Positions 12,144 through 22,721 are shown, counted from the first letter of the stretch. The stretch: 64,000 nt of DNA from Ophiura sarsii (GCA_035610835.1 CM069447.1:38786057-38850056), one strand, 5' to 3'. The notes: generated by a model from the letters alone, not told the origin. A program made the numbers and translations.

Positions 12144-12879
12144 TTTGATTTGTTCGATTTGTAAATCTAATTTTGTACCTTGAACTGTTAATGTCTCTAT
12201 CTACTATTTAACCTGTAATTATACTAGGGGATGTTGAAATCTTCACTCGGTTTTGTTTATTTGAATATTTATACAAAATCAGTAGGCCAATTGAACATAC
12301 TGGACATTGCCTATACAATCTCTGCCCCAGAGAGTGTACCATATTTTAGGGGTTGTGATTTATGGTTCCTCAGATCAGCTCAGATTTTTTTTTAAATCTG
12401 TGATTCATTACCATACCATTAAACTATAGCCAATTTTTTTTTTTCGGTCGTAAAATATCACAGAAATTTCAGGAACAAATCCCAGTAAAACGGTAAGTAG
12501 GCCTACATTCCCAAAAGTATAACTATGCGCGCCATGGACATCCCAACGAAAGAAAACATATTATTATGAAACCTCTAGTTGGGTACATTTTGAGCCATTT
12601 TATCACCTCCGTAAATCTGGGCGCCATCTTTAAACCGCCTTGGAAATGATTTCTGCTTGCAAAGATGGTTTACCATGAATAAAAAAGAAAACACTAGCAT
12701 GGGATCTCTAAGACGTTTTTTTAATGATTATTTTAAAAATTGTTTAAGAGCGACTTACATTGCATGGGAGTCAGTAATAGCCCGTCGTGCATTGTTCAAA
12801 TTCTTGTAAATCAGTGCGCAAACAAGATCCCATCAACTTTTTGAAAAATAATCTAGAATCACCTCTTCAGTTCAAAAAT
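12144..12879. other. Unassigned intergenic sequence
   Basis: Nothing coding or repetitive was recognised between the OTU pseudogene and satellite array A-prime. Confidence 0.4.
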
Positions 12880-13495
12880 GAAAAATGATCTACAAACACC
12901 TGCTTAGTTTATGTACAACTTCTAACGTCTTATTACCTACAATCTGTCGAAATAAATCGTCTTATTATGATTAATTAAGAAAAAATCAACCTGAGCCCAA
13001 TACGTGCAAAAACAAAAACAAATGAAAAATTATCTACAAACACCTGTTTAGTTTATATATGACTTCTTTTATGTCTTATTACCTACTATTCTTTTTGAAA
13101 AATGATCTAGAAACACCTGTTTATTTTATGTATGACTTCTACTATGTCTAACTACTACAATCTGTCGAAAAAAATCGTCTTATAATGATTATTCAAGACG
13201 TAATTTGTTTTCCTTTTGCAAAATGAACTACAAACACCTGTTTAGTTTATGTATGACTTCTATTATGTCTTATTACCTACAATCTGTCGAAACAAATCGT
13301 CTTAGTATGGATATTAAAGAAAAAATCAACCTGAGCCCAATACTTGCATTTTTTGAAAATGATCTAGAAACACCTGTTTAGTTTATGTATGACCTCTATT
13401 ATGTCTTACTACCTGCAATCTATCGAAAACATTCGTCTTAGTATGGATATTTAAGAAAAAATCAACCTGAGCCCAATACGTGCAAAAAAAATGTT
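12880..13495 (-). repeat. Satellite array A-prime, inverted relative to 1884-6105
   Basis: Five units start with a (G)AAAATGATCTA(C/G)AAACACC word at about 12880, 13026, 13096, 13219 and 13357. Each continues through TTATGTATGACTTCTATTATG, CTACAATCTGTCGAAA and TCAACCTGAGCCCAATACGT. These are reverse complements of the array A words. One unit is shortened to about 70 bp. Confidence 0.85.
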
Positions 13496-13499
13496 GACT

Positions 13500-13930
13500 T
13501 TTCATCTTGTGTCGAGTCAATTGTTGGACGATTTAATATAATATCAGAGGGAGAATGTAAGTTAAATGAAAGAGTTGTATGGCTTAATTTAATATCACTG
13601 ATAGGGGTTAAGTCGGGACAAAGTGGAATTAGGTCGAGTTAGTAAGGTATGATTTAAATATTTCAAAGGGAGCGTGTACGTTAAAAGAAAGATATTTATA
13701 GCTGAATTTAACATTACTGATTATATGGGGCATGGTTATGTCGGGACGAAGTGGACGTAGGTCGAGTTTAGTAGCTTATGATTTAAATATTTCAGAGGGA
13801 GGGTGCTTTATTACTAGAATAGCTTAAACATAACATTATTGACCATGTATAGTTTTAACATTTGGACCAAAATACTTCTGGTCGAATCAAGCAGGGTCGA
13901 TTAAACTAAGGTATTGTTTGAAGCTTTCAG
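13500..13930. repeat. Diverged tandem repeat of about 120-130 bp
   Basis: The words GATTTAAATATTTCA(A/G)AGGGAG, GTCGGGAC(A/G)AAGTGGA and TAGGTCGAGTT recur three to four times. The units decay towards the right end. No coding signal. Confidence 0.7.
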
Positions 13931-14245
13931 AGAGAGAGTCGTTGCCAAATATAATATCTTGGAATTTAGAGTTCGATTTGTTTTAGCACGTATTGGGCCG
14001 AAGAATATTTTGTTGTTGTCATTTCCCCCCTATTTTAGCCCTATACGTTCAAATGTGCAAGTATTTGGCTTTTGCTCGTATTGGGTCGTGACACACGGCT
14101 ACCCTCTGAATGTGTCTTTCGCAGTAGGTCTTTGCCGGCCTGTGTCAACTATGTTGGGATTTTAATCTCCGTTTTTACACTCTATTCATCAGAATGTGAT
14201 AAGCGAAACAAAGTAGACTTTATTTAGTCTACAATGAAAATATTG

Positions 14246-14300
14246 CCTCAGCAGCATCAGCATCAGCAGCAGCAGCAGCATCAACATCATCTCATCATCG
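14246..14300. repeat. CAG/CAT trinucleotide microsatellite
   Basis: An imperfect run of CAGCAG, CATCAG and CATCAT trinucleotides just beyond the last recognised exon of the Tie-like gene. Confidence 0.8.
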
Positions 14301-14360
14301 ACACTGAAATTATTTATTTAAATCAGTCTTTATTTTCTTATACGGTTCCAAACAACTCAC

Positions 14361-14642
14361 CCAATTGACAGTTATCCAAGTTATCCTCTGTACTTGAAGT
14401 ACTAGTATATCCAGGTTCACACAAACTCAATCCAGTAGTGATGTCGGCTTCACATTTACCAGTCTCTCTATCACATGCTGCAGCATTCAGACAATGGCAA
14501 GGTATGTTACAGCTCGCTCCGGTGTACGCATTAATTAGACATTCATCAGCCTCCACACAAGAACCTGTCACCTGATCACACTGACAATTACATTTCTGAA
14601 GACACATTTCACCATAATAACCATCAGGGCAGCTATCTGGAA
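14361..14642 (-). CDS. Tie-like gene, extra Cys-rich EGF-like exon
   Basis: The acceptor is ACCTGTTTAG and the donor TTGG|GTGAGT. The exon is 94 codons, phase 1-1. It reads SCPDGYYGEMCLQKCNCQCD, then VTGSCVEADECL, then GASCNIPCHCLNAAAC and ETGKCEAD, ending near DNCQL. These look like two EGF-like modules with MEGF-type spacing. Vertebrate Tie goes from EGF3 to a third Ig domain, so this exon is an addition to that plan. The reading frame stays open past the donor to a stop near 14338. Ending there as a secreted form is formally possible, but the consensus donor argues for splicing. No later exon was recognised to the left. Confidence 0.85.
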
Positions 14643-17600
14643 CTAAACAGGTAGGTACTTTTGCTTTTCAACTGATTTCTAAATTCTATTATCGGAAAAC
14701 GATTATTTTATAAGTAATGCAAGTCGTACAATTATTTTAGATTGTACAATTCATTCCTTTATGATATCCGTGCAGTAAAGAACTCGTTCATTTCGTATCA
14801 CCATGTATTCGCAGTCACCGCAGCTATTCGAAGAAGACGATGTGAATATTTTATGATTAGGCCTACATTTGTTTTTATCCCTTTCCGACCGACCCTAAAA
14901 ACTAAAATCTAGGGTCGCTTTCTTTTTTACGAATAGTAGATAATTCAAAATTAATATCTAAATCATGTATTGGTTAAAATTCATGGCAAATTGTGTTCTG
15001 TTTACGTCTAACAATAACTTAACACCTACTACGACGCTGGTTGACTTCTCAATCACAACAAAGCCCTCATGACGTCATAAAATTATTATGTGCTGCCTTT
15101 AACAATTATTCGCGCAGCGGCCAATTAGAAAAATCGTACGTAAATCATACGGCGATCGGGTTCAAAGCGCAAAATACACCAATTTCTATCATGTCTATTG
15201 GCTCTAAATTCAGTCCAGATTAACCTTTACTGATTTTATTTGCTGAATTTATTTATTCAGGTGTCAATCAATTTTAGACCGGAAGTCTAACCTCGTGGTA
15301 CACTTCAAAGTTCTTTGAAAATCGATGCAAAGGTAGGCCTTTAAGCTGCAGTTAAACATAAATAAACATATAAATTACCATTACTTAAAAGCAATACTGG
15401 AAATATAAAATCATTTTTAAAAAGAAATCATTAAAAGAAAATAATAATGAATAAAACGACAAACCGACCCAGATCTTTACACTGAAAAGGCAAGTCAATT
15501 TGGTTTTCCTTACAAGAGGTCTTATCAAGCCTAAAGATCCCTCTGGATACATAGTTCATGCAAGTTTTTTTTTTTATAAAATAGTTAAACTTACTTTGAC
15601 AAGTTGGCCCAGTCCATCCTGTCATACAAGTACCCGTGCATTCCCCGGTAACTATATTACATGGTCCGCTCGCACAATTGCAGTTCTGTGTACATCCAGC
15701 ACCAAATTTACCAGCAGGACATCCTACAAAAAGCACGGTATAATTTCTCAGAACAGTTAAAAGTTATTGTTGACATTTTTGGTAATAATATTTACCAATT
15801 TTCTTCTTTCTTTCTGTTTGGTCAAAGTTGGATTTTGATGGTTTTGCTCATACTTATCGATTTTCAAATACAAACCACGAAGATGTGACCACAAACAGAA
15901 TTTATTTGTCAACCCTTTAGTGTTAAAATAGAAAATTCGTCATAATTACCATGATTAAGGGGTTATTGCTTGAAAGACCAGTATGGAAGGCCATCACAGA
16001 AGTTCGTCCCTTCGGGACGCCTTAAGCAAGTAAGCAAGCAAGGGGTTATTTTTGTCAGTCAACATTTTCAACGAAGGTTCTAGTCATTTTTAAGATTGGA
16101 ATCATGAGTAAGTCTTCTTCATGCTATTGACTTGCCTTGAAAATATGTTATTCACGTATATCCTGACAAACAACTGCAACCCACAGATTCTGGCATCTTA
16201 TATATAATACGGAGTTGCCCATTTTTGTCCAGAGATGTTCTCCCCTTTCCGCACCTTCGATTGACTTCAAATTTTTTGTGCGGGTGCGTATGGGGCCCAC
16301 AATTGTCCAGTTTATGTTTGATTTTCTTATTTTGGGTTAGATTTCGTGAAATTCGAGGTTTTTTAGCCCGTTGCTACGTTATTGATACGCGCCGCGTATA
16401 CGCCGAGCACGCCATGGCGATGGCCGGGGCACGCGTAATCGGGTGATCGCCAGCGCGCGCGTTATTGCGCGGTTACCGGCGCACGCGTAATGGCGCAAAC
16501 CGTAAGGTGCACACGCGTTAGTGGCGAAAAGCGTATGGTGTGAGCAAAATATCATCTATGGTAATTGCACTAACGTTTAGGCCTACATTCCTACTGGAGA
16601 AATAATTTAATATCAATAGGCTGAAAAATAAAATAAACGGATCGGATGGCTCACAGTGCTGAACTGGGTACACAGTGATCATGGTTACCGGTGAGACCCC
16701 GCCCTCAACAACTATAAAAGACCACTATAAAACTTAAGACCCCACTAAATAGAACCAGTGGTGTCGCGGACCTATTTAATACACGTGTTCGATTGGAGAC
16801 TTGACAACTTTTATGGGATGGGGGCGTCGTGAAATCTAGGGTCCCGTGACCCCACCCCCCCCCTCCCCTCCTCTTCCACCGCCTCACTAACTACCCACTA
16901 TACAACTCAAATCCTAGGCCTACATAATATGAACACATGGATTTTTAAGGGCACATGGGTACCTCCACCAACTATAAAAGACCCACTATAAAACTTAAGA
17001 CCCCACTAAATAGAACCAGTGGTGTCGCGGACCTATTTAATACACGTGTTCTATTGGAGACTTGACAACTTTTATGGGATGGGGGCGTCGTGAAATCTAG
17101 GGTCCCGTGACCACCCCCCCCCCCCCTCCCCTCCTCTTCCGCCGCCTCACTAACTACCCACTATACAACTCAAATCCTAGGCCTACATAATACCCACACA
17201 TGGATTTTTAAGGGCACATGGGTACCTGGAGTATGGGTGGAATATTAAGGGCGCCCGTGATAACTGGATTTCACTGGATTTCAAGGGTGACCCTTGACAC
17301 CCCCCCCCCCTCCTCTTCCACCGCCTCACTAACTACCCCATTATAAAACTGGGTACCTGAAGTATGTGGTAAGTCTGTGATAACTGGATTTTATAGGAAA
17401 GGACCACCTGATCAAAGATACCTAATGTGAGGGTTAGTTCATATCTCATTATAGGATACTTATAATAATATTTAGCGTAGTCTAGGTACGGTAGGCCTTA
17501 TTAATTTAGATCATAATACCCAGCTAGCGAGTGCCCGAGCGTAGCGAGGGTACGCCGCTAGTCTATATAATAATACGGAATCGCCAATATTTGTCCTGAG

Positions 17601-20594
17601 ATGTTCTCCCCTTTTCGCATCTTCGATTGACTTCAAATTTTCTGTGCGAGTGCGTATGGGTCCCACAACGAACCAGTTTATGTTTGATTTTTTAAATTTG
17701 GGTTAGATTTCGTGAAATTCGAGGTTTTTTAGCCCGTTGCTATGTTATTGCTACTCGCCGCGTATACGCTGGACACGCCATGGCGATGGCCGGCGCACCG
17801 CACGCGTAATCGGGTGATCGCCAGCGCACGCGTAATTTCGCGGTTACCGGCGCACGCGTAATGGCGCAAACCGTAAAGTGCACACGCGTTAGTGGCTAAA
17901 AGTGTAGTTAAAGGAATGGTGCGAGCAAAATATCATCTATGGTAATTGTACTAACGTTTAGGCCTAGGCCTACATGGCTACTGGAGAAATAATTTAATAT
18001 CAATAGGCCGAAAAATAAAATAAACGGATCGGATGGCTCACAGTGCTGAACTGGGTACACAGTGATCATGGTGAGACCCCGCCCCCACTAACTATATAAA
18101 AGACCCACTATAAAACTTACCCCACTAAATAGATCCAGTGGCGTCGCGGACCTATTAATACACGTGTTCTATTGGAGACTTGACAACTTTTATGGGATGG
18201 GGGCGTCGTGGAATCTAGGGTCCCGTGACCCCTCCCCCCTCTTCCGCCGCCTCACTAACTACCCACTATAAAACTCAGATCCTATAGGCCTACATAATAT
18301 GAACATATGGATTATTAAGGGCACATCGGTACCTGGAGTATGGGGTGGAATATTAAGGTAGCAGTCCTCTAAATGTCCCGGATTGAAAACTGGCAACGCT
18401 TCTTGCGCAATACTAAGTTATAAATAGCGTGATTGAAATAGTGATATATCGGTAACTAAATTGATTTAGCAGCCGAGAAAGGTATCATATTAAAGCTGAA
18501 AATATCCAGTTTAATAATATAACAATCGCAATCAATATTAACAACCTATTGTTAAGAAATATCAGTCCTAATTTCACGGCGTAAGATTGAAGTCATGCAA
18601 AAACTCAACTTGTAAAATGACGATAGAGGGGCAAATGCCCAATTGTAGAAAATCTATCCAGACTCGCCACATATTTTACGATTTTATTCGATAGTTTATT
18701 AAAATAGCTCGAGTTTAATACCACATTCAATGATTTTCTATGTGTAAATTTCAATATATTCTTGACGGAAAATGGTTCAAATCATCAAAGAATCTGAAAT
18801 TAAGGTGACCCGTATGTGTAATGCGTCATTTTTCGGGGGGCATAAATAGACATTTATACATAGAAATTCATTAAATATGGTTTTAAATTGTAGCTTTGAT
18901 AAAGATCTTGCGATTAAAATCGCAAACTATGTGGGGAGTATGGATAGATTTTCCACAATCGGAGAACTAAGCCCGTCCGTCGTAATTTAAACACTTGGTT
19001 TTTGTATGTGTCTGGTTTCCACCATAATCGTAGGCCTAACATTTTACTAATATTAAATGGTTGAAATCTCTCTATCATTTTAACCATGTTCTTAATTATT
19101 GTCTTGGGTTTAATTTGACACCAAACTCAATTTCTAAATCACTATGGTCATTGAGATCTCATCGTTTAAAGTGACGCGCATCGATCAAGATAAGGAGTAA
19201 AAATGGTCAAAATTTGACTAGCTATTATTTAGCGGTGTGCTACTTTAAGGGCGCCCGTGATAACTGGATTTCAAAGGTGACCCTTGACACCCCCTCCTCT
19301 TCCGCCGCTTCACTAACTACCCCATTATAAAACTCAAATCCTAGGCCTACATAGTATGAATAAATGGATTAGTAAGGGCACATGGGTACCTTAAGTATGT
19401 GGGGAAATATTAAGGGTACCTGTGATAACTGTGTTTTATAGGAAAGGACCACCTGATCAAAGATACCTACATGTGAGGGTTAGTTCATATCTCATTATGG
19501 GATACCTAAAATAATATTTAGCGTAGTTTAGGTAAGCCTTGTTTAGATCCCTGGATTATTACGGGCACCATGGCACTGATGGGCAGCTGGAGTATCAAGG
19601 ACATGAACTCTTGCTATTTCACAATAGATCATGTTTATACGCTTTGATAACAACTTATATTATAGTACTTCAGCTAGCGAGGACCCGAGCGTAGCGAGGG
19701 TACCCGCTAGTACAGAATAATACTGCCGGCACACGAAACTTACGTTATGCCAGGACCACACTGTTACTTATAGCCAGAATTGTCTGTCCCGCAAAATGCA
19801 CTGACAACAAAATATTCAGCTAATTTAATTGCATTACTTAGAAAACGGTCTTTTCTCACATATCCTGACAAACAACTGCAACTACAGGGTCTTGAATACA
19901 GACATACTGCACGATACTACATTTAAACCGGAAACCGGAAACTTATGATAAGCCAGGATCACACTGATGTTCTCACATTACCTGTTCACAATTCTAGCCA
20001 AACATGTCGGTCCCACACAAGCTTCATTGACTTACCTGCAAAACAGTCTTCCCCCATATATCCTGACATACAGCTGCAGCCCACAGGGTCTGGCATACAG
20101 AATACACTAGCAACACATGAAGCAATAGCTAGACTAGGGCCACACTGGTGCTCACAGTCCCAGCCAAATTTGTTTAATCCACAAGCTGTAAAGATGTATT
20201 AACCTATTAGGTGACTTTCTTTGAGTTTTTAAACAGCTGATACAGTTAATTTATATTCAATCAAATGTCCGATCTGCACTGAAAGGAAATGTCCATATTT
20301 GAAAAATCCAAAATACAGTGGTATTTTATACAATTTGACACTTGCTGTCTAGATAATGTCACTTAGCAAAATCCTAACTCTGTGTTTTTGGCAATGAACC
20401 TACATGTATAAATCAGTATCAGGGGAGAAAGACAGGTGGAATTTAAGGGGGCATCAGTTTCCGCATGCACCGGGAATTTAACCCGGGAATAAAAACTGCG
20501 CTAACTGGTCAGCTAAAAAATACATTTTACCGGATCATGATAATGATCTAGCAGCATAAGGATTTGTATTTTATAGGATGGTTAGGGATATAAT

Positions 20595-20630
<36 letters not shown>

Positions 20631-22721
20631 ACCCGACAACATTATGTAAATCAGAAATATCGGGCTCGATTCTAAAAACGATTAAACATAAACATGAATC
20701 CTAGTTTATAACACCGTTTGCTTTTATTGATCATCATTGAATGTTTTGTTTGAAATATTGTCTATAAGATATAAGCAGCAAACCAAAATAATATCATACC
20801 TGTAAGACAGTTACGTCCTGTAAATCCAGGTCTACACACACAATCGCCAGTTTGGCCATCACATATACCACCATTATAGCAGTTATCACATATGCCTAAA
20901 CATGAAGGACCCCATCGACCTTCTTCACATGCTAAAAAAAGTTAATGCAAAATGAAAGGCCGTGGTTACTTTTTAATATTGGTTCATACTTTGTCAAACA
21001 AAAGCATTAGTTGCCTATGTTTATCACTCATACGTCACATAGGTAAAAGCAAACATTCCCTATCTTAATGGTAAAATTATATAAAATATGCATGTCATCT
21101 ATGGAAAATAAGTCAGTATTGAATTGATATCTAGCTTTGATCAAAAACATCTTAGAATGATTCAATATTTTCCAGGTTCAAGACTTAAACACCTGACTAT
21201 AAAGAATAACTAACCTACCTCTTACAATCAGTCTGATAAGACTGAATCTGAAGTCAGTACGATATGCATTCCAGTATGTTGCATATACACCAGCATCAGA
21301 TATTGATACAGAATCAAAAACTAGCGTTTTACCACCAATGGTACTAAAGCCTGCCTCAAAGTTGTCATGTGTGTCTGCTTGTTTCTGCCAATAGATAGGT
21401 GTACCTAGAGGCAAATTAGTTGGGGTGCTGAGCAGCTCAACAGCTAAAGTGACTGAATCGCCGACATTTGCTGTAACAGTGAACTGTCCATTAGACGGTT
21501 GAAAACGCCCTGTTACACAAGTGATAAAGACATTTACAAACAAATTAATGCAAATCGTCAAATTATCTAACCTTGCTATTGGCATAGTTGTTCCCTAATT
21601 AGATTAGATAGTTGGACTGTCAAATACATTTCGTTAATCAGAGATACATTCGAATCATATGAGAGAATGGCTATTTTGTTTTAAAAATCCGTAAAAAGCA
21701 TGATTTCACAATCAACGTTTGTTACATTGTAGCTTTGTCAATCCTACACGTTCCTGAATTTCCTGACTCTTCTCATATACGGAAAAGGTGTACTTTAGGT
21801 CCCAGATACTGGACTGTACTAGTATCGTCCGATACTAGTACAGTCCAGTATCGATCGATACTGGTACACATCGGTCGATACTGGCACAATTACAATGTAT
21901 ATTACCAGTATCGGGCGATACTGGAACACAATAATATACCAGTATCGTTTGATACTGGGACAAATCACTACTGTAGCATGGGTACCAGTATTGACCGATA
22001 CTGGAACATAAAACCGTTCCAGTATCGGTCATTACTGGAACACAATTTTGTGTTCCAGTATCAACCGAATGAATATGTTCCAGTATCGGTATACCAATAT
22101 CTGGGACTAGCACTGGTATCGTGCCTACCCAATACCCCGAATATATAACCATGTGAGCATACGTAGTAGTGGATCCGCCCACGCACTACTCGTACGCTCG
22201 GCGGCTGCGCCGGCCCGCGGCGGGCCGAACGCTTGGGATCTTTACCTAGATCTATCTGGGACCTAAAGTACACTTTTCCAAAACAGTACAATACAATAGA
22301 TGATATTTACTGTGAATACTCTCGCAGCAAACGTGTATCTTTTCTAAATAGTTCTCCGAAACAAAATATTTTTCGCTGACCTGCAAAAAGCACTTACGGT
22401 TACTGGCAAGAATAGTAACAGGCACTCTTGTGGTAATTCCACTGCCAAATGCTTCACAAAAGTACATTCCTTGAGTTTCTATAGAAGCGGGTAAACTAAT
22501 CGTCTTTTTGCTCAATTGTAAAGTTGTTCTAGTGGTCGATCCAGATGGAAGTTGTAAATTAGGATCGTTGTCAGGGCTACTTCCCCTCAGAATGTGCCTG
22601 GTGTTGACCAGGGAGTTTAATAAACCTGTATCTGGTTCACTTAGAAGACAGCTATATGAAGTCCCTGATTGAGATGCACCGTATGGAGTGGTCGTTACAG
22701 ACATCAAATGCAACCCATTGT
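14361..22721 (-). CDS. Tie-family receptor-like gene, partial (ectodomain, six exons)
   Basis: Tie receptors are tyrosine kinases of vascular and haemal cells that bind angiopoietins. Exons, in order: 22721-22398, 21509-21219, 20931-20800, 20185-20036, 15723-15595, 14642-14361. Lengths are 324, 291, 132, 150, 129 and 282 nt, all multiples of three. All junctions are phase 1 with GT/AG borders, and the joined reading is open for 436 codons. Domain order Ig-Ig-EGF-EGF-EGF matches vertebrate Tie. Diagnostic strings are MYFCEA (Ig1), DAGVYA...RLIVR then CEEGRWGPSC (Ig2/EGF1 border) and FCMPDPVGCSC (EGF2). A further Cys-rich exon follows EGF3. Missing are the signal-peptide exon upstream and the FN3, transmembrane and kinase exons, so a kinase-less relative is possible. 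The ectodomain would be secreted-pathway, disulphide-bonded protein. Confidence 0.88.
15595..15723 (-). CDS. Tie-like gene, exon encoding EGF module 3
   Basis: The acceptor is TTTTTGTAG and the donor TCAAA|GTAAGT. The exon is 43 codons, phase 1-1. It reads GCPAGKFGAGCTQNCNC, then GPCNIVTGECTGTC, then MTGWTGPTCQ. The C-xxGxFGxxC and GWxGxxC strings match EGF3 of Tie receptors. An intron of 4312 bp, expanded by Helitrons, separates it from EGF2. Confidence 0.9.
16124..16195 (-). pseudogene. Decayed EGF-2 exon copy, fragment 1 (donor-side half)
   Basis: The stretch ATATCCTGACAAACAACTGC ... CCACAGATTCTGGCA matches ATATCCTGACATACAGCTGC ... CCACAGGGTCTGGCA of the working EGF-2 exon. The donor-equivalent region near 16124-16135 also aligns. 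The copy is interrupted at 16196 by the Helitron pair and resumes at 19711. Confidence 0.88.
16196..17561 (+). mobile_element. Non-autonomous Helitron, first of a head-to-tail pair
   Basis: The 5' end is TCTTATATATAATACGG, with the TC start of Helitrons. The 3' end is CCGAGCGTAGCGAGGG, a hairpin closed by C-G pairs with G-A mismatches, followed by ACGCCG and CTAG, matching the CTRR terminus. No Rep/helicase frame is present. An internal 260-bp tandem duplication begins at about 16710 and 16970 (AACTATAAAAGACC start). Helitrons move by rolling-circle replication and insert between A and T without target duplication, as here. Confidence 0.85.
17562..19710 (+). mobile_element. Non-autonomous Helitron, second of the pair
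   Basis: It starts TCTATATAATAATACGG directly after the CTAG of the first copy. It ends CCCGAGCGTAGCGAGGGTAC then CCGCTAG at 19710. It shares the first copy's sequence throughout but has only one copy of the internal 260-bp segment. It is lengthened by an 888-bp TTAA-type element at 18357-19244. The base after CTAG is T, as expected of A^T insertion. Confidence 0.85.
18357..19244. mobile_element. 888-bp TTAA-flanked element nested in the second Helitron
   Basis: It is flanked by TTAA at 18353-18356 and 19245-19248. The imperfect terminal inverted repeats are GGTAGCAGTCCTCTAAATG and AGTAGCACACCGCTAAATA. The uninterrupted sequence in the first Helitron (GAATATTAAGGGCGCCCGTG, near 17240) is the empty site. 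No reading frame of note, so it is non-autonomous. Confidence 0.88.
19711..19795 (-). pseudogene. Decayed EGF-2 exon copy, fragment 2 (acceptor-side half)
   Basis: It begins TACAGAATA, exactly the bases that follow CTGGCA in the working EGF-2 exon (CTGGCATACAGAATACAC). It continues through CCAGGACCACACTGTTACTT and AGCCAGAATTGTC, aligning with the acceptor half of the exon. With 16124-16195 it forms one exon copy split by the Helitron pair. Confidence 0.85.
19838..20021 (-). pseudogene. Second decayed EGF-2 exon copy, unsplit
   Basis: ATATCCTGACAAACAACTGC, then ACAGGGTCTTGAATACAGAC, then AAGCCAGGATCACACTGATG and AGCCAAACATGTCGGTCCC align along the whole working exon that begins 15 bp to the right. 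On the minus strand it has an in-frame TAG after TTTGGC, a ~17-bp insertion and a lost GT donor. It shares an ACTGC...CGAAACTTA-type stretch with the split copy, so those two are closer to each other than to the working exon. Confidence 0.85.
20036..20185 (-). CDS. Tie-like gene, exon encoding EGF module 2
   Basis: The acceptor is CATCTTTACAG and the donor TTGCAG|GTAAGT. The exon is 50 codons, phase 1-1. It reads ACGLNKFGWDCEHQCG, then VFCMPDPVGCSCMSGYMGED. The insert between the Cys pairs and the FCxPDPxGCSC core match the unusual second EGF module of Tie receptors. This is the strongest single family marker in the window. Two decayed copies of this exon lie just downstream in the next intron. 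Confidence 0.92.
20598..20627. repeat. (TA)n microsatellite
   Basis: A pure run of about 15 TA units within the EGF1-EGF2 intron of the Tie-like gene. Confidence 0.95.
20800..20931 (-). CDS. Tie-like gene, exon encoding EGF module 1
   Basis: The acceptor is TTTTTTTAG and the donor ACAG|GTATGA. The exon is 44 codons, phase 1-1. It reads ACEEGRWGPSC, then CLGICDNCYNGGIC, then GDCVCRPGFTGRNC. Eight Cys residues are spaced as in laminin/Tie-type EGF modules. The WGP-x-C start and PGF-x-GR-x-C end match EGF1 of Tie receptors. It is separated from the Ig2 exon by the shortest intron of the gene (287 bp). Confidence 0.92.
21219..21509 (-). CDS. Tie-like gene, exon encoding Ig-like domain 2
   Basis: The acceptor is TGTGTAACAG and the donor AGAG|GTAGGT. 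The exon is 97 codons, phase 1-1. Reading into it from the Ig1 exon makes a CGG (Arg) junction codon. Key strings are VGDSVTLAVELL, PIYWQKQ, DAGVYATYW and SLIRLIVR. The F-strand Cys is replaced (DAGVYAT instead of D-x-G-x-Y-x-C). Vertebrate Tie2 Ig2 shows the same DAGVYS replacement and the same RLIVR ending just before EGF1. The canonical disulphide is therefore absent by family design rather than by decay. Confidence 0.88.
21781..22279. mobile_element. 499-bp MITE with an internal array of GATACTGG palindromes
   Basis: The terminal inverted repeats are TGTACTTTAGGTCCCAGATA (from 21789) and its complement ending near 22272. Both continue outward as GGAAAAG. Between 21818 and 22110, seven to nine dyads of the type CCAGTATCGnnCGATACTGG follow one another with 10-30-bp spacers. 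The right third is GC-rich (CGGCCCGCGGCGGGCCG). It occupies more than half of the Ig1-Ig2 intron. No target duplication was resolved. Confidence 0.85.
22398..22721 (-). CDS. Tie-like gene, exon encoding Ig-like domain 1
   Basis: The acceptor is TTTTCACAG and the donor CC|GTAAGTG. The exon is 108 codons long and phase 1-1. It starts at an acceptor, so no start codon is expected here. Ig Cys residues lie in TSYSCLL and GMYFCEA, 63 residues apart. The second forms the E-x-x-G-x-Y-x-C motif of the F strand. GMYFCEA closely resembles the AYFCEG segment of vertebrate Tie2 Ig1. The domain ends in RVPVTIL, a typical G strand. No signal-peptide exon was recognised to the right. The upstream intron contains a Harbinger-like element (22890-23640). 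Confidence 0.88.

Noticed and set aside
14338..14361. In-frame stop ending the Tie-like protein as a short secreted form
   Set aside because: A consensus GTGAGT donor precedes the stop and preserves the phase 1 pattern of the other exons. Kept only as a remote alternative.
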